Assembly (NCBI RefSeq): GCF_020005165.1
Contig: NZ_JAHCLT010000001.1
Span: 496,001-560,000, forward strand
From: Kangiella taiwanensis
GTDB lineage: Bacteria > Pseudomonadota > Gammaproteobacteria > Enterobacterales > Kangiellaceae
Length of the DNA stretch: 64,000 bases
Direction of reading: 5' to 3'
In this document: positions 34,061 through 44,378 of the stretch, piece by piece
Layout: every line of letters starts with the position of its first letter
How positions within the stretch are numbered: position 1 is the stretch's first letter
Notes under the pieces: generated by a model
The model's database searches: none
What the model saw: only the letters and a program-made list of their open reading frames with translations
Told to the model about the DNA's origin: nothing
Made by a program: the position numbers and the translations under genes

Positions 34061-36004
34061 ATGGCCAAAATTATCGGAATTGATTTAGGTACAACAAATT
34101 CATGTGTTGCCGTTATGGACGGTGACAAGCCTCGCGTTATCGAAAACGCGGAAGGCGCGCGCACGACCCCATCGATCATCGCTTACACTGAAGACGGTGA
34201 AACGTTAGTCGGTCAGTCTGCGAAGCGTCAGGCAGTAACTAACCCAGAAAACACTTTGTATGCGATTAAGCGTTTGATTGGTCGTAAATTCAAAGACAAA
34301 GTCGTGCAAAAAGACACGGGTATGGTTCCGTACAAAATTATCGAAGCGGACAATGGTGACGCTTGGGTACAAGTGAATGACAAGAAAATGGCACCGCCAC
34401 AGGTTTCTGCTGAAATCTTGAAAAAGATGAAGAAAACAGCAGAAGACTTTCTAGGTGAAGAAGTTAAAGAAGCCGTGATTACGGTTCCTGCATACTTCAA
34501 CGACTCACAGCGTCAGGCGACAAAAGATGCGGGTCGAATCGCTGGTCTAGACGTTAAGCGTATTATTAACGAGCCAACAGCGGCTGCGTTAGCTTACGGT
34601 ATGGACAAAGAGCGTGGCGATCGCACCATCGCGGTGTATGACCTTGGTGGTGGTACCTTCGATATCTCAATTATTGAAATCGCGGAAGTTGATGGCGAGC
34701 ATACCTTCGAAGTGCTTTCTACTAATGGTGATACGTTCCTTGGTGGTGAAGACTTCGACATGCGCGTGATCGAATACTTGGCGTCTGAATTCAAGAAAGA
34801 GTCAGGTATTGACCTTAAAGGCGACGCATTAGCGATGCAACGTTTGAAAGAAGCTGGTGAGAAAGCGAAGATTGAATTGTCTTCAAGCAGCCAGACAGAA
34901 GTTAACTTGCCGTACATCACAGCAGATTCAACGGGTCCTAAGCACCTTAACATCAAGCTAACTCGTGCAAAATTAGAAGCATTGGTTGAAGACTTGGTTG
35001 AGCGTACGCTTGAGCCAGTAAAGCAAGCATTGAAAGACGCAGGCGTTTCTAACTCAGAAATCGACGACGTGATCTTGGTTGGTGGTCAAACTCGTATGCC
35101 TAAAGTACAAGAAGCAGTTTCTGGCTTCTTCGGCAAAGATGCACGTAAAGACGTTAACCCTGATGAAGCGGTAGCAGTTGGCGCTGCGATTCAAGGTGCG
35201 GTACTAGGTGGTGACGTAAAAGACGTTCTACTACTCGACGTAACGCCTCTAACGCTTGGTATCGAAACGATGGGCCAAGTGATGACTCCGCTGATTGATA
35301 AAAACACAACGATCCCAACTAAGGCATCGCAAACCTTCTCAACAGCTGAAGACAACCAAACTGCAGTAACGGTTCACGTGCTTCAAGGTGAACGTAAGAT
35401 GGCTGCGCAGAATAAATCACTGGGTCGTTTTGACTTAGCGGATATTCCTCCAGCGCCACGTGGTACGCCTCAGATTGAAGTAACGTTCGACATTGATGCT
35501 AACGGTATCATGCACGTTTCGGCAAAAGATAAAGCGACTGGTAAAGAGCAATCGATTCAGATTAAAGCCTCTTCAGGTTTGAGCGATGAAGAAATCGATC
35601 AAATGATTAAAGATGCTGAGGCGCACGCTGAAGAAGATAAGAAGTTCCAAGAGCTTGTTGAAGCTCGCAACCAAGCGGATGGCCTAGTTCACGCTTCACG
35701 TAAGTCACTAGATGACGAAAGCATCACTTTCGAAGAAGGTGAGAAAGAAGCGATTGAAGCTGCAGCTAACGAGCTTGAAGAAGCGATCAAAGGCGACGAC
35801 TTAGAAGATATTAAAGCTAAGACGGAAGCCTTGAGCCAAGCATCTGCGAAGATGGCTGAGCGTATGTATGCAAACGCACAGCAGCAAGCGGAAGCTGGTC
35901 AACAGCCAGGTGGCGAGCAAGCTTCTAATGACTCAAACAATGCTGGCGATGATGTTGTAGACGCTGAGTTTGAGGAAGTTAAGGACGATAAATCTAAGTC
36001 ATAA
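34061..36004 (+). CDS. dnaK: Hsp70 chaperone DnaK
   Basis: 647 residues. The ATPase domain starts [19 protein letters not shown] and carries [17 protein letters not shown], the connecting [14 protein letters not shown] and [12 protein letters not shown]; the linker [15 protein letters not shown] leads to the substrate domain; the tail ends with the conserved acidic [16 protein letters not shown] lies before the ATG. Codon use is strongly biased (few rare codons), as for highly expressed genes. It forms the DnaK-DnaJ-GrpE machine with its neighbours. Confidence 0.99.
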   Translation: MAKIIGIDLGTTNSCVAVMDGDKPRVIENAEGARTTPSIIAYTEDGETLVGQSAKRQAVTNPENTLYAIKRLIGRKFKDKVVQKDTGMVPYKIIEADNGDAWVQVNDKKMAPPQVSAEILKKMKKTAEDFLGEEVKEAVITVPAYFNDSQRQATKDAGRIAGLDVKRIINEPTAAALAYGMDKERGDRTIAVYDLGGGTFDISIIEIAEVDGEHTFEVLSTNGDTFLGGEDFDMRVIEYLASEFKKESGIDLKGDALAMQRLKEAGEKAKIELSSSSQTEVNLPYITADSTGPKHLNIKLTRAKLEALVEDLVERTLEPVKQALKDAGVSNSEIDDVILVGGQTRMPKVQEAVSGFFGKDARKDVNPDEAVAVGAAIQGAVLGGDVKDVLLLDVTPLTLGIETMGQVMTPLIDKNTTIPTKASQTFSTAEDNQTAVTVHVLQGERKMAAQNKSLGRFDLADIPPAPRGTPQIEVTFDIDANGIMHVSAKDKATGKEQSIQIKASSGLSDEEIDQMIKDAEAHAEEDKKFQELVEARNQADGLVHASRKSLDDESITFEEGEKEAIEAAANELEEAIKGDDLEDIKAKTEALSQASAKMAERMYANAQQQAEAGQQPGGEQASNDSNNAGDDVVDAEFEEVKDDKSKS

Positions 36005-36006
36005 TT

Positions 36007-36125
36007 AAAACGGCTCTTTGGCTCGATAGCTTTGTTGCTGAGTTTTCTGCGAGTGCTCATTTACCTGAGTAAACTCCGCTTCTCGAAAACTCAGCGCCTC
36101 GCTCTCAAGCCAAATTACTCGTTTT
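36007..36125. repeat. Large nested imperfect palindrome, copy B (dnaK-dnaJ gap)
   Basis: Nested arms around TTTAC (36060-36064), CTGA, GTAAA (36069-36073): GCTGAGTTTTC 36037-36047 with GAAAACTCAGC 36085-36095 (11 perfect pairs); TTTGGCT 36017-36023 with AGCCAAA 36108-36114; AAAACG 36007-36012 with CGTTTT 36120-36125. Same architecture, length and centre as copy A at 24786-24907. A transcript would fold it into a long rod between dnaK and dnaJ, which could set the ratio of the two messages. Confidence 0.8.
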
Positions 36126-36230
36126 AATACACTATCAGTTGGATAGGCAACTGATAGGAAGAAAAGGTAAACGCAGGATTTGATTCCTGCGTTTGCGGTT
36201 AAAGCAGATTGAAGAAGAAAGTAGCTAACT

Positions 36231-37379
36231 ATGTCGAAACGCGATTATTACGAAGTATTGGGTGTCTCGAAAGGCGCTGAAAAAGCTGAACTTAAAAAAG
36301 CTTATCGTCGTCTGGCGATGAAGAATCACCCCGATCGTAATCCCGATGATAAAGAAGCTGAGCAACGCTTCAAAGAAGCAAAAGAAGCGTACGAAGTCTT
36401 AAGTGATCCGCAGAAACGCCAAATGTACGATCAGTATGGTCATGCTGGCGTTGACCCTAACATGGGCGGTGGCGGCGCTGGTGGCTTCGGCGGCGGTGGC
36501 GACTTTAATGATATCTTCGGTGATATTTTTGGCGACATTTTTGGTGGTGGTGGCGGTGGTCGTCGCGGTGGCGGCAGACGTCAAGCCCGCGGTAACGATC
36601 TCCAGTACAACCTTGAAATTAGTTTAGAAGAAGCGGTTCGCGGTGTTGAGAAGGAAATTAAAGTTCCAACTTACGTCAACTGCGATACCTGTGATGGTGA
36701 CGGCGCTAAACCGGGTTCGGGTACAACTACTTGTACTACCTGTGGTGGCCAAGGTGCGGTACGCATGAGCCAAGGCTTTTTCTCGGTACAGCAGACCTGC
36801 CCAGATTGTCAGGGTACGGGGCAGATGGTCAAAGACCCGTGTGATGATTGTCATGGTCAAGGTCGAGTGCATAAGACCAAAGAGCTTAAAGTCACAATCC
36901 CAGCAGGGATTGATGACGGCATGCGTGTTCGCTTAACAGGCGAAGGCGAAGCGGGTGGTCCTGGCGCGATTGCTGGTGACTTGTACGTTCAGGTCTATGT
37001 TAAAGAGCACCCAATCTTTAAGCGTGATGGCGTGAACTTGTACTGTGAGATGCCACTAAGTTTTGTCACTGCGGCTCTTGGCGGCAAGCTTGATGTGCCG
37101 ACTTTAGACGGAAAAGTTTCATTAACCATTCCTGCAGAAACGCAAACAGGTCGCCTGTTCCGCATGAAAGGCAAAGGTGTTAAAGGCGTTCGGAGTAGCA
37201 TGGTTGGTGACTTGTTATGCCGTGTGATTGTGGAAACTCCAGTAAAGTTGAACAAGAAGCAGAAAGAGCTGCTTGAAGAGTTTCAACAAACGGTGAATGA
37301 CTCGGATGGTAAAAACAGCCCAAAGCAAAGCTCTTGGTTTGACGGAGTCAAAAAGTTCTGGGATGCGATGACCAGTTAA
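36231..37379 (+). CDS. dnaJ: Hsp40 co-chaperone DnaJ
   Basis: 382 residues. J-domain with HPD ([15 protein letters not shown], about 31-45), Gly/Phe-rich region (about 75-118, with [14 protein letters not shown]), four zinc-finger CxxCxGxG repeats ([42 protein letters not shown]; about 150-215) and the C-terminal substrate domains. It stimulates DnaK ATPase. The 226-base gap from dnaK is filled mainly by palindrome B. A strong terminator follows. Confidence 0.98.
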   Translation: MSKRDYYEVLGVSKGAEKAELKKAYRRLAMKNHPDRNPDDKEAEQRFKEAKEAYEVLSDPQKRQMYDQYGHAGVDPNMGGGGAGGFGGGGDFNDIFGDIFGDIFGGGGGGRRGGGRRQARGNDLQYNLEISLEEAVRGVEKEIKVPTYVNCDTCDGDGAKPGSGTTTCTTCGGQGAVRMSQGFFSVQQTCPDCQGTGQMVKDPCDDCHGQGRVHKTKELKVTIPAGIDDGMRVRLTGEGEAGGPGAIAGDLYVQVYVKEHPIFKRDGVNLYCEMPLSFVTAALGGKLDVPTLDGKVSLTIPAETQTGRLFRMKGKGVKGVRSSMVGDLLCRVIVETPVKLNKKQKELLEEFQQTVNDSDGKNSPKQSSWFDGVKKFWDAMTS

Positions 37380-37396
37380 GCAATCTTTATGGAAAG

Positions 37397-37419
37397 GCCC
37401 GCCTCGTGCGGGCTTTTTT
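37397..37419 (+). terminator. Rho-independent terminator after dnaJ
   Basis: GCCCGC (37397-37402), loop CTCGT, GCGGGC (37408-37413), then six T. Confidence 0.93.
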
Positions 37420-37481
37420 GTGTTTGGCTGAAAAAAGATTTATGCTCGTAATCCTAATAGTTATAGCGCGTAATGAATTAG

Positions 37482-38102
37482 ATGATAAAGTTATTTGAGC
37501 TAGCAAGAGTCAGCCTTTATGGTGTTTTACTTCTGTTGCTAGTTGCCTGTGGAGCAGAAGAAAAGTTACAACCGTTAAGCTCAGATGCCGTTGTTGTAGC
37601 CTTTGGCGATAGTTTGACGGAAGGTGTCGGCGCTTCGCGGGACAGTGCGTATCCTCAGGTTCTGGCTGAAATATCCGGCTTAAGGGTCATCAATGAAGGT
37701 GTTTCTGGCGAGACAACAGTAGAAGGGTTAGCTCGATTGCCTTTGGTACTGGGAGCTCATGAACCGGACTTAGTGATTCTCATGGAAGGTGGTAATGATA
37801 TCTTGCGAAACATGAGCCATGCTCAAGCCAAGAGTAATTTAGCGCAGATGATTCAGATGATTCGCTTGAGTGGTGCGCAGGTCGTATTGCTAGGTATACC
37901 AGAAAAAAACCTGTTTTCAGACTCCGCGGATTTTTATCAGCAACTAGCCGATGAGCATAATGTGGCGTTTGAAGGTGAGATGATGTCTGACTTACTGAAA
38001 ACACGCTCCTACAAGTCGGACTCGATCCATTTAAACAACCAAGGCTACCGTGAATTAGCCAATAGAATTTATGGTTTCTTGCAAGAGCAAGGTGCTTTGT
38101 AA
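37482..38102 (+). CDS. SGNH/GDSL esterase, TesA-like lipoprotein
   Basis: 206 residues. Lipobox LVAC (Cys near residue 23) after an N-terminal hydrophobic stretch, so a lipid-anchored form is likely. All four SGNH blocks are present: FGDSLTEG (Ser nucleophile, about 41-48), Gly in NEGVSGETT, GGNDIL and the DSIHLN Asp-His pair. TesA relatives are arylesterases/lysophospholipases of the periplasm; most are not lipoproteins, which is a small difference here. dapB follows after 18 bases, but there is no clear functional tie. Confidence 0.85.
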   Translation: MIKLFELARVSLYGVLLLLLVACGAEEKLQPLSSDAVVVAFGDSLTEGVGASRDSAYPQVLAEISGLRVINEGVSGETTVEGLARLPLVLGAHEPDLVILMEGGNDILRNMSHAQAKSNLAQMIQMIRLSGAQVVLLGIPEKNLFSDSADFYQQLADEHNVAFEGEMMSDLLKTRSYKSDSIHLNNQGYRELANRIYGFLQEQGAL

Positions 38103-38120
38103 CAATTGAAGTCATTAGGT

Positions 38121-38924
38121 ATGAGTAAAACACAGATAATTATTAACGCCGCGACGGGGCGTATGGGAAAAGAGTTATTACAAGCGACCGTTTCGGATAG
38201 GGATGCAAGTTTGGCAGGTGCCGTTGCGCGCGCCGGACACCCAATGGTGGCTAACGATGTAGCATACCTTATTGGCTCTGAGCCTCAAGGTGTTGTGATT
38301 AGTGACAGCCTAGCGAATGAGCTCAGTAACGATAAGGTCTTGATAGACTTTAGTTTGCCAGATTATTCGATGGAAAGCATAAAGAGTGCGGTCGAAGCGG
38401 GTAGCCCAGTGGTGATCGGCACCACGGGTTATTCAGAGGAACAGTTAACGCAGATTAATAACGCATCCAAGTCGATTCCAATTGTGCTAGCCGCTAATTA
38501 CTCGATTGGCGTCAATAGTCTGATTGGTCTGGTCAAGCAAGCGACAAAGTTATTAGGCGATAAAGCTGATATAGAGATTTTTGAAGCTCATCATAAGCAT
38601 AAAAAAGACGCACCATCGGGAACAGCCTTAGCGCTTGGCGAGGCGGTTGCTGAAGAAAAAGGGCAAAACCTTAACGATATTGCAGAATGGGCACGTCATG
38701 GTGATGCGCCTCGAAAAGAAGGTACTGTCGGTTTTTCGGTGCTGCGTGCTGGTGACATTGTTGGCACCCACGACGTTGTGTTTGCGCTCAATGGTGAAAT
38801 GGTCACTCTACGTCATGAAGCCCAGTCGAGACAATGCTTTGCAAGCGGTGCAGTCACAGCAGCAAAGTGGTTAAAAGATAAGCCTGTTGGCCTCTATAAT
38901 ATGCAGGATGTATTAGGGCTCTAA
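38121..38924 (+). CDS. dapB: 4-hydroxy-tetrahydrodipicolinate reductase
   Basis: DapB reduces HTPA in the lysine and peptidoglycan diaminopimelate pathway. 267 residues from MSKTQIIINAATGRMGKE (nucleotide site GRMGKEL); an in-frame start 15 bases upstream is less like the family. ISDSLANELSNDKVLIDFSLP, GTTGYSEEQL, and the signature EAHHKHKKDAPSGTALALG are complete. dapB next to carAB is a common order in gammaproteobacteria. Confidence 0.97.
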   Translation: MSKTQIIINAATGRMGKELLQATVSDRDASLAGAVARAGHPMVANDVAYLIGSEPQGVVISDSLANELSNDKVLIDFSLPDYSMESIKSAVEAGSPVVIGTTGYSEEQLTQINNASKSIPIVLAANYSIGVNSLIGLVKQATKLLGDKADIEIFEAHHKHKKDAPSGTALALGEAVAEEKGQNLNDIAEWARHGDAPRKEGTVGFSVLRAGDIVGTHDVVFALNGEMVTLRHEAQSRQCFASGAVTAAKWLKDKPVGLYNMQDVLGL

Positions 38925-38962
38925 GTAAACTTGAGGCTCACACAGTTCTATTCTTGCATTAT

Positions 38963-39005
38963 GGTTGAGATATTCGCCATAGATCGTGTGCGAAATATCT
39001 CAACC
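38963..39005. repeat. Long hairpin after dapB
   Basis: GGTTGAGATATTCG (38963-38976) pairs with CGAAATATCTCAACC (38991-39005), 14 pairs with one bulged base, around CCATAGATCGTGTG. No T run follows, so a simple terminator is unlikely; a REP-like or mRNA-stabilising element after dapB is possible. The arms and loop are unrelated to palindromes A and B. Confidence 0.65.
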
Positions 39006-39112
39006 GCTTGTAATCCTAGTCGAAATTTTCCAGACGAGATCGCAGTTTTAGCCTTAAGAAAATAAGTAATATATTGTTTTATAAGGTAATTATCCTTTAA
39101 TTCAAATCTGTA

Positions 39113-39143
39113 TTGATGATTCCCCCTATTGTTCTTTTTTATA
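39113..39143 (+). promoter_or_regulatory. Weak candidate promoter for the sRNA at 39150
   Basis: TTGATG (39113-39118), a 19-base spacer and TTTATA (39138-39143); a start near 39150 would follow. The spacer is longer than ideal. A short AAGG/CCTT palindrome (39083-39097) lies upstream. Confidence 0.35.
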
Positions 39144-39149
39144 AACGGC

Positions 39150-39282
39150 GTAGAGTTTTAAGAGTGCAAAGGACGCACAGAAGGAAAATTAGCCGAGGGA
39201 TTTGGTGAGACAAGGAAGTAGCAGGGAGCACTTTAAAAAGGCATGAGGCCACTCGAAAATGGGCGGGATTACCGCCCTTTTT
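39150..39282 (+). ncRNA. Candidate CsrA/RsmA-binding small RNA
   Basis: No open reading frame of note. About 130 bases ending in a strong terminator. Five ANGGA motifs lie within about 65 bases (AAGGA near 39169, AAGGA near 39181, AGGGA near 39197, AAGGA near 39211, AGGGA near 39223). Two are in hairpin loops: GTGC-AAAGGAC-GCAC (39165-39179) and AAGTaGC-AGGGA-GCACTT (39214-39232). This is the hallmark of CsrB/RsmY-type RNAs that sequester the translational repressor CsrA. The exact 5' end is a guess; the assignment is inference from motif pattern. Confidence 0.5.
39261..39282 (+). terminator. Rho-independent terminator of the candidate sRNA
   Basis: GGGCGG (39261-39266), loop GATTA, CCGCCC (39272-39277), then five T. 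It stands more than 330 bases from the dapB stop, which argues for a separate short transcript here. Confidence 0.9.
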
Positions 39283-39365
39283 CATTTGTATTCTTGGAAA
39301 GTTCTACTTGCTACTGAAACCTGCTTTTTAGGGCGCGATTATTTGGAATTGTTAGGCAACTCTCA

Positions 39366-39394
39366 TAGACATAAAAAGAGTGATCCCTTACAAT
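39366..39394 (+). promoter_or_regulatory. Sigma-70 promoter for carAB
   Basis: TAGACA (39366-39371), exactly 17 bases, TACAAT (39389-39394): five of six matches in each element. A start near 39401 leaves a leader of about 90 bases containing the 13-bp palindrome TCATTA-T-TAATGA (39442-39454), a possible operator. Confidence 0.75.
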
Positions 39395-39490
39395 ACACGG
39401 AATTTGCCGAATTTTTGTCTTTTTGTGAAAAATGTGCGGAGTCATTATTAATGAATCCGATTTTTTTGCGCCTAAAAAACGGAGGTTTCT

Positions 39491-40651
39491 TTGCCAACAC
39501 AAGAGTCTCAGCAGCTACTTTCAAGTCTGCAACCCGCCATTTTAGTTCTCGAAGACGGTAGCGTTTTCCATGGTTCATCAATTGGTTACGATGGACAAGC
39601 TGTCGGAGAGGTGGTTTTCAACACGGCCATGACTGGCTACCAAGAGATACTAACTGACCCTTCTTACGCTAAACAAATAGTCACCTTAACTTATCCCCAT
39701 ATTGGTAATACTGGTATCAACAGTGAAGATGTTGAATCCGACCAGGTGTGGGCGGAAGGTTTGATTATTCGTGATTTGCCACTGTTACACAGTAACTGGC
39801 GTAGCGAAGAGACATTAACTGATTATCTCAAGCGCACTAAACGTGTCGCTATTGCTGATATCGATACGCGTCGATTGACGCGAATTTTGCGTGATAAAGG
39901 TGCGCAGAACGGCTGCATCATCGCAGGCGATATTGATGAAGCGAGAGCATTAGAGCTTGCTAAAGAATTCCCTGGCCTTAAAGGCATGGACTTAGCGAAA
40001 GAGGTTTGCACCGATAAGCAATACTCTTGGAATGAGTCGACCTGGGATTTGGTTAATGGTTACGGTGAACGCCAAGAGTCTAAGTTCAAGGTGGTAGCTT
40101 ATGACTATGGTGTGAAGAAAAATATTTTACGCATGCTCGCCGAGCGCGGCTGTGAACTGACGGTAGTTCCAGCGCAAACACCAGCTAAGGATGTGTTGGC
40201 TATGAATCCTGATGGTGTTTTCCTATCAAATGGTCCAGGTGACCCTGAGCCGTGTGATTATGCGATTAAGGCGATTCAAGACATCTTGGAAACTGATATT
40301 CCAGTATTCGGGATTTGCTTAGGTCATCAGCTATTAGCATTAGCCAGTGGCGCTAAGACTATCAAGATGAAGTTTGGTCATCACGGTGCGAACCACCCAG
40401 TTAAAACGCTGGAAAATGACCGAGTGATGATTACCAGCCAAAACCACGGCTTTGCGGTGGATGAGGCAACGTTGCCTGAAAACCTAACGGCAACTCATCG
40501 TTCATTGTTTGACGATTCTCTACAAGGCATCCATCGTACGGATAAGCCGGCGTTTAGCTTCCAGGGCCACCCTGAAGCGAGCCCAGGTCCGCAAGATGCG
40601 TCGCCATTGTTCGATCATTTCATTGAGTTAATGGAACAAGCAAAAGCCTAG
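39491..40651 (+). CDS. carA: Carbamoyl-phosphate synthase small subunit
   Basis: The glutaminase subunit, 386 residues, feeding ammonia to CarB for arginine and pyrimidine synthesis. TTG start with GGAGG 5 bases upstream. [35 protein letters not shown] (in part) at the N-terminus and the class I glutaminase elbow [16 protein letters not shown] with its catalytic Cys and the late His-Glu in [10 protein letters not shown] are present. carB follows after 15 bases. Confidence 0.97.
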   Translation: MPTQESQQLLSSLQPAILVLEDGSVFHGSSIGYDGQAVGEVVFNTAMTGYQEILTDPSYAKQIVTLTYPHIGNTGINSEDVESDQVWAEGLIIRDLPLLHSNWRSEETLTDYLKRTKRVAIADIDTRRLTRILRDKGAQNGCIIAGDIDEARALELAKEFPGLKGMDLAKEVCTDKQYSWNESTWDLVNGYGERQESKFKVVAYDYGVKKNILRMLAERGCELTVVPAQTPAKDVLAMNPDGVFLSNGPGDPEPCDYAIKAIQDILETDIPVFGICLGHQLLALASGAKTIKMKFGHHGANHPVKTLENDRVMITSQNHGFAVDEATLPENLTATHRSLFDDSLQGIHRTDKPAFSFQGHPEASPGPQDASPLFDHFIELMEQAKA

Positions 40652-40666
40652 GAGAGAAAATAGAAT

Positions 40667-43600
40667 ATGCCAAAACGTACTGATATAGAAAGCATCTTAA
40701 TTTTAGGCGCTGGCCCAATCATCATCGGTCAGGCTTGTGAGTTCGATTACTCAGGTGCACAAGCGTGTAAAGCGCTAAGAGAAGAGGGTTACCGAGTTAT
40801 TTTGGTTAACTCAAACCCTGCGACGATTATGACTGACCCGAATATGGCTGATGCGACATATATCGAGCCAATTGAGTGGGAAGTTGTATCTAAAATCATT
40901 GAAAAAGAAAAGCCTGACGCGATTCTTCCAACGATGGGTGGCCAGACTGCATTGAACTGTGCGCTTGATTTGGCTTCTCGTGGCGTACTGGAAATCCATG
41001 GCGTTGAGATGATTGGTGCGAATCGTGAAGCGATTGATAAAGCGGAAGACCGTGAGTTGTTCGCTAAGTCGATGGCTAAAATTGGTTTGGATCAACCGCG
41101 TCAGGATATCGCTCGTAGCTTAGAAGATGCGTGGAAAGTGCAAAAAGAAGTGGGCTTCCCATGTATTATTCGTCCGTCGTTCACCATGGGCGGTACGGGT
41201 GGCGGTATTGCCTACAACAAAGAAGAGTTTGAAGAGCTGTGTTACCGCGGTTTAGATTTATCGCCGACTAACGAGTTGTTGATTGATGAATCGTTAATTG
41301 GCTGGAAAGAGTATGAGATGGAAGTTGTTCGTGATAAGAATGACAACTGCATCATTATCTGCTCGATTGAAAACTTTGACCCAATGGGTGTGCATACGGG
41401 TGATTCGATTACGGTAGCGCCAGCACAGACGTTGACCGACAAAGAATATCAGCGTATGCGTGATGCGTCGCTGGCGGTATTACGTGAAATCGGTGTTGAG
41501 ACGGGTGGTTCGAACGTACAGTTCGCGATCAATCCGGACAATGGTCGCATGACGATTATCGAGATGAACCCACGTGTATCACGTTCATCAGCATTAGCGT
41601 CAAAAGCGACAGGTTTCCCAATCGCAAAAGTCGCTGCAAAGCTAGCCGTTGGCTATACGTTGGATGAGCTTCAGAACGAAATTACTGGCGGTAAAACACC
41701 AGCATCATTCGAGCCGAGCATCGATTACGTTGTAACCAAAATTCCTCGTTTCAACTTCGAAAAGTTCCCGAATACAGATGCTACTTTGACCACCCAGATG
41801 AAGTCTGTGGGCGAAGTCATGGCGATTGGTCGCACATTCCAAGAGTCCATGCAAAAAGCATTGCGTGGCTTGGAAGTTGGCGCGAATGGCTTTGATCCTA
41901 AGCTTGAAGAAGACAACGAAGAGTGGGTCGACACCTTACGCCAAAACCTACGTGTGCCTGGCACAGACCGTATCTGGTACATCGGAGATGCCTTCCGCAA
42001 GGGCTGGACGATTGATGATGTATTTGATTTAACGGGTATCGACCGCTGGTTCCTTGTTCAGATTGAAGAGCTTATTAAGATCGAGCAAATGCTTGAAGGG
42101 AAGTCATTGTCGGATCTTGACGAGCATTTGATACGTCAAGTGAAGCGCAAAGGTTTTTCAGATGCTCGCTTGGCTGAAATATTCGCGTGCCGTGAAAAAG
42201 AAATTCGCAAGTTGCGCAAAAAGTTTGGCGTCGTACCAGTCTACAAGCGCGTTGATACCTGTGCAGCTGAGTTCGCGACCAGCACGGCTTATATGTACTC
42301 AACGTATGAAGAAGAGTGTGAGTCGGATCCGTCAGATCGTGAAAAAATCATGATTTTGGGCGGTGGCCCTAACCGTATTGGTCAAGGTATTGAGTTTGAC
42401 TACTGCTGTGTGCATGCGGCCTTTGCGATGCGTGACGACGGCTACGAAACCATTATGGTTAACTGTAACCCAGAGACAGTTTCTACGGATTACGATACGT
42501 CAGACCGCTTATACTTCGAGCCACTAACGCTTGAAGATGTACTTGCGATTGTTGACGTAGAAAAGCCAAAAGGCGTGATTGTTCATTACGGTGGTCAAAC
42601 ACCGCTGAAATTAGCACGTGACTTAGAAGCTGCAGGCGTACCGATTATTGGTACGTCGCCGGATGCGATTGACCGTGCGGAAGACCGTGAGCGTTTCCAG
42701 CGTGCGATTGACCGTTTAGGGTTGTTACAGCCGCCTAACCGCACGGCGCGTAACCTTGAAGAAGGTGTGCGTTTAGCGGAAGAGATTGGTTATCCGCTAG
42801 TCGTACGTCCTTCGTACGTGCTAGGTGGTCGTGCGATGGAGATTGTTTACAACGAAGACGAGCTTCGACGTTACATGAATGACGCGGTAAGCGTATCGAA
42901 TGAATCGCCTGTATTGCTTGATCGCTTCTTGGATGACGCGATTGAGGTGGATGTTGATGCTATCTTCGATGGTGAGAAAATTCTCATCGGTGGTGTTATG
43001 GAGCACATTGAGCAAGCGGGTGTTCACTCGGGTGACTCTGCATGTTCGATTCCGCCATTCAGCCTGAGCAAAGAAGTTCAGGACGAGATGCGGCATCAAA
43101 TGCTAAAAATGGCGAAAGAGTTACAAGTTCGTGGCTTGATGAATACTCAGTTCGCGATTCAGGGCGACAAGATCTTTATTCTTGAAGTGAACCCACGTGC
43201 TTCGCGTACGGTTCCGTTTGTGTCGAAAGCAACAGGTACGCCTCTAGCGAAAATCGCTGCGTCTGTCATGGCTGGCAAAACGCTAGAAGAAATTGGCTAC
43301 ACGCAAGAAGTAATCCCAACTTATTACTCTGTAAAAGAGCCGGTCTTCCCGTTTAATAAATTCCCAGGTTCGGATCCAATCCTTGGCCCTGAGATGAAAT
43401 CGACCGGTGAAGCCATGGGCGTTGGCAAAACCTTTGGTGATGCATTCTATAAAGCAAAACTGGGTGGTGCTAGCGGTCAGATTGTTCCTTTAGCAGGACG
43501 TGCGATTATTAGTGTGCGTGAAGCTGACAGAGTGGGCTTGGTCGATGTGGCTAAGAAGTTGGTGGAGCAAGGCTTTGAGCTGATGGCTACCAGCGGTACT

Positions 43601-43897
43601 GCTCGCGCTATTCGTGAAGCCGGTATTCCATGCCAGCGTATTAATAAGATGTTTGAAGGTCGCCCACATATTGTGGACTACATCAAGAATGGTGAGGTAG
43701 ACTACATTATTAATACAACAGAAGGTAAGCAAGCGATTGCTGACTCTTTCTTGATTCGTCGTAGTGCGCTACAGCATAAAGTACCGTACACCACGACGTT
43801 GGCAGGAGCGGTAGCTTCTTGCGCGGCGATGAAAGAGCATACTCGTAGCACCATTAATTCTGTTCAGGAATTACATAAACAGGTAAAAGCAGTATGA
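40667..43897 (+). CDS. carB: Carbamoyl-phosphate synthase large subunit
   Basis: 1076 residues with the usual duplicated ATP-grasp halves: [19 protein letters not shown] (in part) in the first and [19 protein letters not shown] in the second, each followed by its ATP-grasp region ([28 protein letters not shown]). The C-terminal MGS-like regulatory domain (about 940-1076) is complete. Codon bias is strong. The stop overlaps the greA start (ATGA), so greA is translationally coupled. Confidence 0.99.
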   Translation: MPKRTDIESILILGAGPIIIGQACEFDYSGAQACKALREEGYRVILVNSNPATIMTDPNMADATYIEPIEWEVVSKIIEKEKPDAILPTMGGQTALNCALDLASRGVLEIHGVEMIGANREAIDKAEDRELFAKSMAKIGLDQPRQDIARSLEDAWKVQKEVGFPCIIRPSFTMGGTGGGIAYNKEEFEELCYRGLDLSPTNELLIDESLIGWKEYEMEVVRDKNDNCIIICSIENFDPMGVHTGDSITVAPAQTLTDKEYQRMRDASLAVLREIGVETGGSNVQFAINPDNGRMTIIEMNPRVSRSSALASKATGFPIAKVAAKLAVGYTLDELQNEITGGKTPASFEPSIDYVVTKIPRFNFEKFPNTDATLTTQMKSVGEVMAIGRTFQESMQKALRGLEVGANGFDPKLEEDNEEWVDTLRQNLRVPGTDRIWYIGDAFRKGWTIDDVFDLTGIDRWFLVQIEELIKIEQMLEGKSLSDLDEHLIRQVKRKGFSDARLAEIFACREKEIRKLRKKFGVVPVYKRVDTCAAEFATSTAYMYSTYEEECESDPSDREKIMILGGGPNRIGQGIEFDYCCVHAAFAMRDDGYETIMVNCNPETVSTDYDTSDRLYFEPLTLEDVLAIVDVEKPKGVIVHYGGQTPLKLARDLEAAGVPIIGTSPDAIDRAEDRERFQRAIDRLGLLQPPNRTARNLEEGVRLAEEIGYPLVVRPSYVLGGRAMEIVYNEDELRRYMNDAVSVSNESPVLLDRFLDDAIEVDVDAIFDGEKILIGGVMEHIEQAGVHSGDSACSIPPFSLSKEVQDEMRHQMLKMAKELQVRGLMNTQFAIQGDKIFILEVNPRASRTVPFVSKATGTPLAKIAASVMAGKTLEEIGYTQEVIPTYYSVKEPVFPFNKFPGSDPILGPEMKSTGEAMGVGKTFGDAFYKAKLGGASGQIVPLAGRAIISVREADRVGLVDVAKKLVEQGFELMATSGTARAIREAGIPCQRINKMFEGRPHIVDYIKNGEVDYIINTTEGKQAIADSFLIRRSALQHKVPYTTTLAGAVASCAAMKEHTRSTINSVQELHKQVKAV

Positions 43898-44376
43898 ATA
43901 GAGTTCCAATGACTGCAGCTGGCGCAGAACAGTTGCAGGCTGAGTTGAATGACCTTAAAAAAGTGCAGCGTCCTAAAGTGGTCGCTGCCATTGCTGAAGC
44001 TCGTGAGCATGGCGATTTGAAAGAGAACGCTGAATACCATGCAGCGCGTGAACAGCAGGGGTTTATTGAAGGCCGTATTCAAGAAATTGAAGCGAAGCTT
44101 TCAAACTCTCAAATTGTTGATATCACCAAAATTACTAACACGGGCAAAGTGATCTTTGGCTCGACGGTGGTTTTGATTAACCTAGAAGATGGTAAAGACA
44201 CCGAAGTGCGTTATCAGATTGTAGGTGATGACGAAGCTGATATTAAACAAAATAAGCTCTCTATTAATTCACCGATTGCTCGAGGCCTTATTGGTAAAGA
44301 GGAAGGTGATATTGCTGACATTCAAACTCCGGGCGGTAAAGTGGAGTATGAAGTCGCTGAAGTGCTTTATATCTAA
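43894..44376 (+). CDS. greA: Transcription elongation factor GreA
   Basis: GreA stimulates RNA cleavage by backtracked RNA polymerase. 160 residues: coiled-coil start [51 protein letters not shown] (in part) with the tip Asp and Glu of GDLKENAEY, and the C-terminal FKBP-like domain ([16 protein letters not shown]). The order carB-greA with a 4-base overlap is typical. In many relatives yhbY follows; here a 13-kb segment lies between. Confidence 0.98.
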   Translation: MNRVPMTAAGAEQLQAELNDLKKVQRPKVVAAIAEAREHGDLKENAEYHAAREQQGFIEGRIQEIEAKLSNSQIVDITKITNTGKVIFGSTVVLINLEDGKDTEVRYQIVGDDEADIKQNKLSINSPIARGLIGKEEGDIADIQTPGGKVEYEVAEVLYI

Positions 44377-44378
44377 GT

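Noticed and set aside
36048-36060. CIRCE half-site (GAGTGCT) upstream of dnaJ
   Set aside because: Only one half is present and it belongs to the loop region of palindrome B; the partner TTAGCACTC is missing.
39442-39454. ArgR box in the carAB leader
   Set aside because: TCATTATTAATGA is a palindrome in a suitable place, but it does not match the ARG-box half-sites well enough to name ArgR; it is kept as an unnamed possible operator.
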